Source of the DNA: Parvularcula sp.
GTDB taxonomy: Bacteria > Pseudomonadota > Alphaproteobacteria > Caulobacterales > Parvularculaceae
NCBI GenBank assembly: GCA_003506635.1
Contig: DNZB01000266.1
Span: 6,233 to 14,109 of the forward strand
DNA length: 7,877 nt
Reading direction: 5' to 3'
Each line of letters begins with the position of its first letter. Positions within the stretch are counted from its first letter, which is position 1. The position numbers were made by a program, and so were the translations under genes. The notes under the pieces were generated by a model. That model ran no database searches, was not told the DNA's origin, and saw only the letters and a program-made list of their open reading frames with translations. Positions 4,217-7,877 of this stretch are shown piece after piece.

Positions 4217-6910
4217 GTGGCCGCGACGCCCCTTCGCGCTGACGACGATGAAACGCCTGGCGCCGGCGCGCAAACAGCCGCGCCGCGTCCGCCTGCTCCC
4301 GATGATATCGCTGCGATGATGGCGGCGGCGGAAGCGCGCGCGCGCGAGGCGGGCGCCGGGCGCGACGGCGCGCGCATCGAAAAGCGGGCGCGGCTTTTTC
4401 AGCACGCCCTTTTCGGCGCCCTCTGGGGCGGTCTTGGCGTCGCCGCCGCGGCGGCGGCTTATGTCCTTTCGACCGGCGCGCTTGGCGTGGCCGGGATTGC
4501 GCTCGCCGCGCTTGTCGGCGTCTTCGCCGTCATCTGCGTCGCGGCCGCGTTCCGGCCCGGGTCGTCCGCGCTGCTCGCCAGCGCGGCCTTCAAGCGCGTC
4601 AAGGGCAAATCCTCTGATGAGGCGGCGCAGCTTGCGGGATCTGAAATTCTCGAAAGCCTCGGCATCGCGGGCCGCGTCCTCGACATCGACCCGGACGCGC
4701 GCCTGATCACGCGGCGCGACGGCGTCGTCATTTATGCGAACGCCGCCTATTTCGCGCTCGCGCGCGACGCCGGCGTCATCGGACCGGCCGGGCTGCCGCC
4801 GCGCATCGATCGCCTGTTCGCCCAGCAAGGAGCCGAAGCGACCAAGGTCTTCCGCCTCTGCCGCGCGGCGAAAAGCGCGGCGCAGGCGCAAGAAATCGTC
4901 TATCAGCAGATCGGCCTCGCCGGCGGCGGGGCGCGGCGCCGTTTTGAAGTCTCGACGCGCCCCGTGGCGATCGCCGACGACTTCATCGCCTGGCGCCTGC
5001 GCGAGCTTCCCGTCGAGGAGAAAGAGCACGACGTCCTCGCCGCGTCTTACGCGGATTTTCCGCGCCCCGTCTTCGCGCTCGAAAAGTCAGGGCAGATCGC
5101 CTGGGCGAACGCGGCGATGCGAAGCGCGCTCGGCCTGACGCGCAACGAACTCCAGCACATCAACGACGTCGTCCTCGGCGAAACGGCTGAGGCGGTCAGG
5201 TCGCTCTGGCGCGCCGACGGCGCCGCGGTCGGCGCGGTCGTCCGGCGGCGCGACGCCGACCCTTCCGACGCAAGCTTTTCCGCGTTTCGCCGCGGCGGCG
5301 CGGGCGAAGGTTTTGTCTGCGTCGAGATGACCCTCGCCGCGGAGACGGCGGAAGCGGCCGAACCCTCCGACATGTCGGGCGACATCTCTGAGGCGCCGTT
5401 CGGCCTCGCCGTCGTCGAAGGCGAAATCGGCCGCGACGCGCGCATCGTCGAAGCGAACCGAACCTTTCTCGAAGCCTTCGACTGGGCGAAGAAGAACACG
5501 CCGCTCGCGCGCGTCTTCGCCGCCGAAGCGATCGAGGAGATCGCGGAGGAAATCCGCCGGAACGCAGGCTCAGGGGCGGCGCCGCGCGTCATCGACGCGG
5601 TCGTCGGCAAAGGCGCCGCGGCGCGCACCTTCGGGCTCTATGCGCGCCCGCAAAAACGCCGGCGCGGATCCTACGGCGTCCGCCGCACCTTTCTTTATAC
5701 GATCGACGTCACCGCGCGCAAACGCATGGAGCAAGACCACGCGCAGGACCAGAAACTGAAGGCGATCGGATTCATCGCCGGGGAAGTCGCGCATGACTTC
5801 AACAATCTTTTGCAGATCATTCAGGGGAACTGCGAACAATTGATGCTGCGCCATCCCGCCGGCGATCCGGCCTATCAGGATCTCGTTCTCATCCGCGAGA
5901 ACGCGCAGCGCGGGGCGAACCTCACCAAGCAGCTTCTCGCCTATTCGCGCACCCAGACGCTGACGCGGAAGGTTCAGTCGATCACCGACGTGCTTCTTGA
6001 TTTCTCGCGTTTTCTCGACCGCGCGGTCGGCGAGAAAGTGAAGCTTGAATTCGTCAACGGGCGCGGCCTGCCGGACGTGAAAATCGACAAGAACCAGCTT
6101 GAAACGGCGATCATGAATCTCGCCGTCAACGCCCGCGACGCCATGGCGCCGCATGGCGGCGTCCTGACGATCCGCACAAGCCTCGTCCCGGCCGCCGATC
6201 TCAAGACAAGACCGGTGAACGGCCTTGTCGACGGGGATTACATACTCCTTGAAGTCGCCGACACCGGGCCCGGCGTTCCCGCCGACATCGTCGACAGGAT
6301 CTTCGACCCCTTCTTCACGACGAAGGAGGAAGGAAAAGGCACCGGACTCGGCCTTTCGACCGTACACGGAATTATCGGCCAGATGGGCGGGGCGATCACC
6401 GTCGAAAACGCCGAAGCGGGCGGCGCCGTCTTCAAGGTCTACCTTCCGGCGCATGCGGGCGGGGCCGAGGACGAGCCCGCGGACGAGCCCGCGCCGCCGC
6501 CGGTCGCGGCGGATTATTCGGGATCGGGACGCATACTGGTGGTCGAGGATGAAGACCTCGTGCGCGCCTTCGTCGTCACGACGCTTGAACGCTCGGGCTA
6601 TGAAGTGACCGATGCGGAGGACGGCGTCGCCGCGCTCGAAATCCTCAAGGACGATTCTGAGTTCGACCTCATCGTCTCCGACGTCATGATGCCGGAGCTC
6701 GACGGGCCGAGTTTCGTCGCCGCAGCGCGCGCCGATTACGGCGTCTCGGCGCCCGTCATTTTCATGTCGGGTTACGCCGAGGCTTCCGTGCGCGAGCAGA
6801 TGGATCAGATCGAGGGCGTGCGCTACATCCAAAAGCCGTTCCCGATGGCCACGCTGGGCCAGCGCGTCAAAGAGGCGCTCTATGAACGCGCGCAGGCGCG
6901 GCGGGCGTAG
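4217..6910 (+). CDS. cckA: Hybrid histidine kinase CckA
   Basis: CckA is the membrane hybrid kinase that feeds phosphate through ChpT to CtrA (and CpdR) and can act as a phosphatase, controlling cell cycle and flagellar genes in alphaproteobacteria. The 897-residue product has a cytoplasmic N-terminus and two membrane segments (about 64-86 and 90-112). PAS-like regions follow near 150-270, 275-385 and 392-505. The histidine phosphotransfer helix carries H526 in EVAHDFNN. The ATPase domain shows N638 (VNARDAM), D682-G686 (DTGPG) and GTGLGL (708-713). A receiver domain (about 772-890) has E777/D778, phospho-acceptor D822 (SDVMMPELDG) and the KPF motif. GTG 4217 is preceded by GAGG. Caulobacter CckA is 691 residues with H322 and D623, so this protein is ~200 residues longer before the kinase core. 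Location after flhB supports the call; all catalytic residues are present. Confidence 0.92.
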   Translation: MAATPLRADDDETPGAGAQTAAPRPPAPDDIAAMMAAAEARAREAGAGRDGARIEKRARLFQHALFGALWGGLGVAAAAAAYVLSTGALGVAGIALAALVGVFAVICVAAAFRPGSSALLASAAFKRVKGKSSDEAAQLAGSEILESLGIAGRVLDIDPDARLITRRDGVVIYANAAYFALARDAGVIGPAGLPPRIDRLFAQQGAEATKVFRLCRAAKSAAQAQEIVYQQIGLAGGGARRRFEVSTRPVAIADDFIAWRLRELPVEEKEHDVLAASYADFPRPVFALEKSGQIAWANAAMRSALGLTRNELQHINDVVLGETAEAVRSLWRADGAAVGAVVRRRDADPSDASFSAFRRGGAGEGFVCVEMTLAAETAEAAEPSDMSGDISEAPFGLAVVEGEIGRDARIVEANRTFLEAFDWAKKNTPLARVFAAEAIEEIAEEIRRNAGSGAAPRVIDAVVGKGAAARTFGLYARPQKRRRGSYGVRRTFLYTIDVTARKRMEQDHAQDQKLKAIGFIAGEVAHDFNNLLQIIQGNCEQLMLRHPAGDPAYQDLVLIRENAQRGANLTKQLLAYSRTQTLTRKVQSITDVLLDFSRFLDRAVGEKVKLEFVNGRGLPDVKIDKNQLETAIMNLAVNARDAMAPHGGVLTIRTSLVPAADLKTRPVNGLVDGDYILLEVADTGPGVPADIVDRIFDPFFTTKEEGKGTGLGLSTVHGIIGQMGGAITVENAEAGGAVFKVYLPAHAGGAEDEPADEPAPPPVAADYSGSGRILVVEDEDLVRAFVVTTLERSGYEVTDAEDGVAALEILKDDSEFDLIVSDVMMPELDGPSFVAAARADYGVSAPVIFMSGYAEASVREQMDQIEGVRYIQKPFPMATLGQRVKEALYERAQARRA
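6470..6493 (+). repeat. Perfect 12-bp tandem duplication in the cckA linker
   Basis: GACGAGCCCGCG occurs twice in direct succession (6470-6481 and 6482-6493) and encodes DEPADEPA (residues 752-759) in the flexible acidic/proline linker between the ATPase and receiver domains. It keeps the frame and would only change linker length; it looks like a recent slippage event. Confidence 0.85.
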
Positions 6911-6942
6911 CGCCGCGCGCGCCGGCGGGTTAAGGGCTGCTC

Positions 6943-7653
6943 ATGAGACAAGTCGTCTTCGACCTTGAAACGACCGGCTTTCGCTATGACGAGGGCCACC
7001 GCATCGTGGAGATCGGCGCGATCGAGCTGATGCGCGGCGCGATCACCGGGAAAAGCTTCCACGCCTATGTGAACCCCGAACGCGACGTGCCGGACGGCGC
7101 CGTCAAGGTGCACGGCCTTACCCAGGATTTTCTGCGCAAATTCCCGGTGTTTTCCGACGCCCGCGTCGCCGACGCCTTTCTGGCGTTCGCCGGCGACGCG
7201 GAACTGGTCGCGCATAACGGCGCGGCGTTCGACGTCCCGTTCATCAACGCGGAATTGACGGGGGCAGGGCGCGCGCCGCTCGCCAACGAACTGATCGACA
7301 CGCTTCTCATCGCGCGACGGAAATATCCGGGCGCGCCGGCGAGCCTTGACGCGCTCTGCCAGCGCTTCGGCATCGACACCGCGGACAGGAAGCGCGACGG
7401 CCATGGCGCGCTGCTCGATTCAAGGCTTCTCGCCGCCGTTTATATCGAGCTGACCGGCGGGGCGCAGGCAGGTCTTGATTTTGATGAAGCGCGCGCGCCG
7501 GCGCCCGGCGCGGCGAATGGCGCGGGCGAGGCGCGCGGGCGCACGCGCCGCATCGCCCCCCTGCTGACGGAAGCGGAGCGCGCCGCGCATGAGGCCTTTG
7601 TCAGAAATGAGATCGCGCCGAACGCGCTCTGGCGCCGGTTCGAGGCGCGCTGA
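6943..7653 (+). CDS. dnaQ: DNA polymerase III epsilon subunit (3'-5' proofreading exonuclease)
   Basis: DnaQ removes misincorporated nucleotides as the proofreading subunit of the replicative polymerase core, bound to the alpha subunit. The 236-residue product has the complete DEDDh exonuclease site: D7 and E9 (FDLETTG), D97 (HNGAAFD), H154 and D159 (HGALLDS). QAGLDF at 175-180 aligns with the beta-clamp-binding motif of E. coli epsilon. After a flexible Ala/Gly/Pro/Arg linker (about 181-202), the tail LLTEAERAAHEAF...ALWRRF (207-233) resembles the part of epsilon that docks on polymerase alpha. These tail features distinguish replicative DnaQ from other DnaQ-like exonucleases. ATG 6943 has AAGGG (6932-6936) 6 bases upstream. 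It follows cckA by 32 bases on the same strand and converges with secB. Confidence 0.93.
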   Translation: MRQVVFDLETTGFRYDEGHRIVEIGAIELMRGAITGKSFHAYVNPERDVPDGAVKVHGLTQDFLRKFPVFSDARVADAFLAFAGDAELVAHNGAAFDVPFINAELTGAGRAPLANELIDTLLIARRKYPGAPASLDALCQRFGIDTADRKRDGHGALLDSRLLAAVYIELTGGAQAGLDFDEARAPAPGAANGAGEARGRTRRIAPLLTEAERAAHEAFVRNEIAPNALWRRFEAR

Positions 7654-7658
7654 GCGTT

Positions 7659-7680
7659 CCGCGCGCCGGCGGGCGCGCGG
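7659..7680. terminator. Perfect 9-bp GC hairpin between convergent dnaQ and secB
   Basis: CCGCGCGCC (7659-7667) and GGCGCGCGG (7672-7680) pair perfectly with a GGCG loop. The stem begins 6 bases after the dnaQ stop and ends 15 bases from the secB stop on the other strand, the place expected for a two-way terminator. Neither side has a T run, so its strength as an intrinsic terminator is uncertain. Confidence 0.55.
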
Positions 7681-7694
7681 CCGACATCCGGGGA

Positions 7695-7877
7695 TCAGGC
7701 GTTCAGCGCTTGCTGGGCGCCGCCCTGCCGGGCCGCCAGGTTGCGCTGATAAATCGTCATGAAGTCGATGGGGTCGAGCATCACCGGCGGGAAATTTCCG
7801 TTGCTCGTCGTCTCGGCGACGATCTGGCGCGCGAACGGGAAAAGGAGCCGCGGACATTCGATGAGGAGGATCGGCTC
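7695..7877 (-). CDS. secB: Protein-export chaperone SecB, C-terminal part (partial at the right edge)
   Basis: SecB is a cytoplasmic tetrameric chaperone that keeps precursor proteins unfolded and hands them to SecA for export through the Sec channel. Only the last 60 residues are in the window. On the minus strand the frame enters at the right edge and ends at a TGA (plus-strand TCA, 7695-7697). It contains the signature [14 protein letters not shown] followed by [21 protein letters not shown], both highly conserved in proteobacterial SecB. The tail [11 protein letters not shown] is typical of the variable C-terminus. About 100 N-terminal residues lie beyond the window, judging from the usual ~155-170 residues. 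It converges with dnaQ. Confidence 0.95.
   Translation of the reverse strand, partial: EPILLIECPRLLFPFARQIVAETTSNGNFPPVMLDPIDFMTIYQRNLAARQGGAQQALNA

Noticed and set aside
3905..5029. Long minus-strand open frame (374 codons) across the end of flhB and the start of cckA
   Set aside because: It crosses two well-supported genes on the opposite strand, is Arg-rich low-complexity sequence, and shows no family motif.
5570..6832. Long minus-strand open frame (420 codons) opposite cckA
   Set aside because: It lies opposite the conserved kinase and receiver domains of cckA, has an Arg/Asp-rich composition typical of antisense frames in GC-rich genes, and shows no recognisable motif.
6911..6942. cckA-dnaQ gap as a terminator plus CtrA-type promoter
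   Set aside because: The GC stem (CGCCG 6911-6915 with CGGCG 6923-6927) is weak and has no T run, and the TTAA at 6930 is a lone half-site.
1..7877. CRISPR array, tRNA, rRNA, transposase or integrase signatures
   Set aside because: I saw no regularly spaced repeats, no cloverleaf-like sequence and no mobile-element protein motifs on either strand.

Overview
The window is GC-rich DNA from an alphaproteobacterium. The best signposts are the order fliQ-fliR-flhB-cckA, CtrA-like TTAA half-sites in front of fliQ, and neighbouring dnaQ and secB. From memory, Caulobacter crescentus has fliQ, fliR, flhB and cckA in the same order. This suggests Caulobacterales, Parvularculales or a related group; genus cannot be fixed from the sequence.

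Layout. (1) Positions 1-717 hold the C-terminal part of a D-aminoacylase-type amidohydrolase. It is open at the left edge and begins in a 13-base G run followed by a REP-like palindrome, so its first ~110 bases are suspect. A GC hairpin lies over its stop. (2) Positions 751-1905 hold a type II toxin-antitoxin module: a near-consensus promoter, an Xre/MbcA/ParS antitoxin starting at GTG 803, and a RES-domain toxin whose start overlaps the antitoxin stop. (3) Positions 1906-2004 are a non-coding leader with three phased TTAA-type half-sites (predicted CtrA control) and a small hairpin. (4) Positions 2005-4158 encode FliQ, FliR and FlhB, three membrane parts of the flagellar type III export gate, with overlapping or nearly abutting genes. 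(5) Positions 4217-6910 encode a large hybrid histidine kinase, CckA. (6) Positions 6943-7653 encode DnaQ, the proofreading subunit of DNA polymerase III. (7) The minus strand at 7695-7877 carries the last 60 residues of SecB, convergent with dnaQ; a perfect 9-bp GC stem lies between them.

How the genes fit together. FliQ/R and FlhB build the early flagellar export apparatus. CckA heads the phosphorelay (via ChpT) that activates CtrA in alphaproteobacteria, and CtrA is known to switch on fliQ-class promoters in Caulobacter. The window therefore appears to hold a feed-forward arrangement: a CtrA-type promoter drives an operon that may end in the gene for CtrA's own upstream kinase. The toxin-antitoxin module is an accessory unit directly before this core operon, with no convincing terminator between them.

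I found no clearly new system. The items most worth a second look are the REP-like sequence read in frame with the amidohydrolase, the phased CtrA-like repeats, the toxin-antitoxin/flagellar junction and the enlarged sensor half of CckA.
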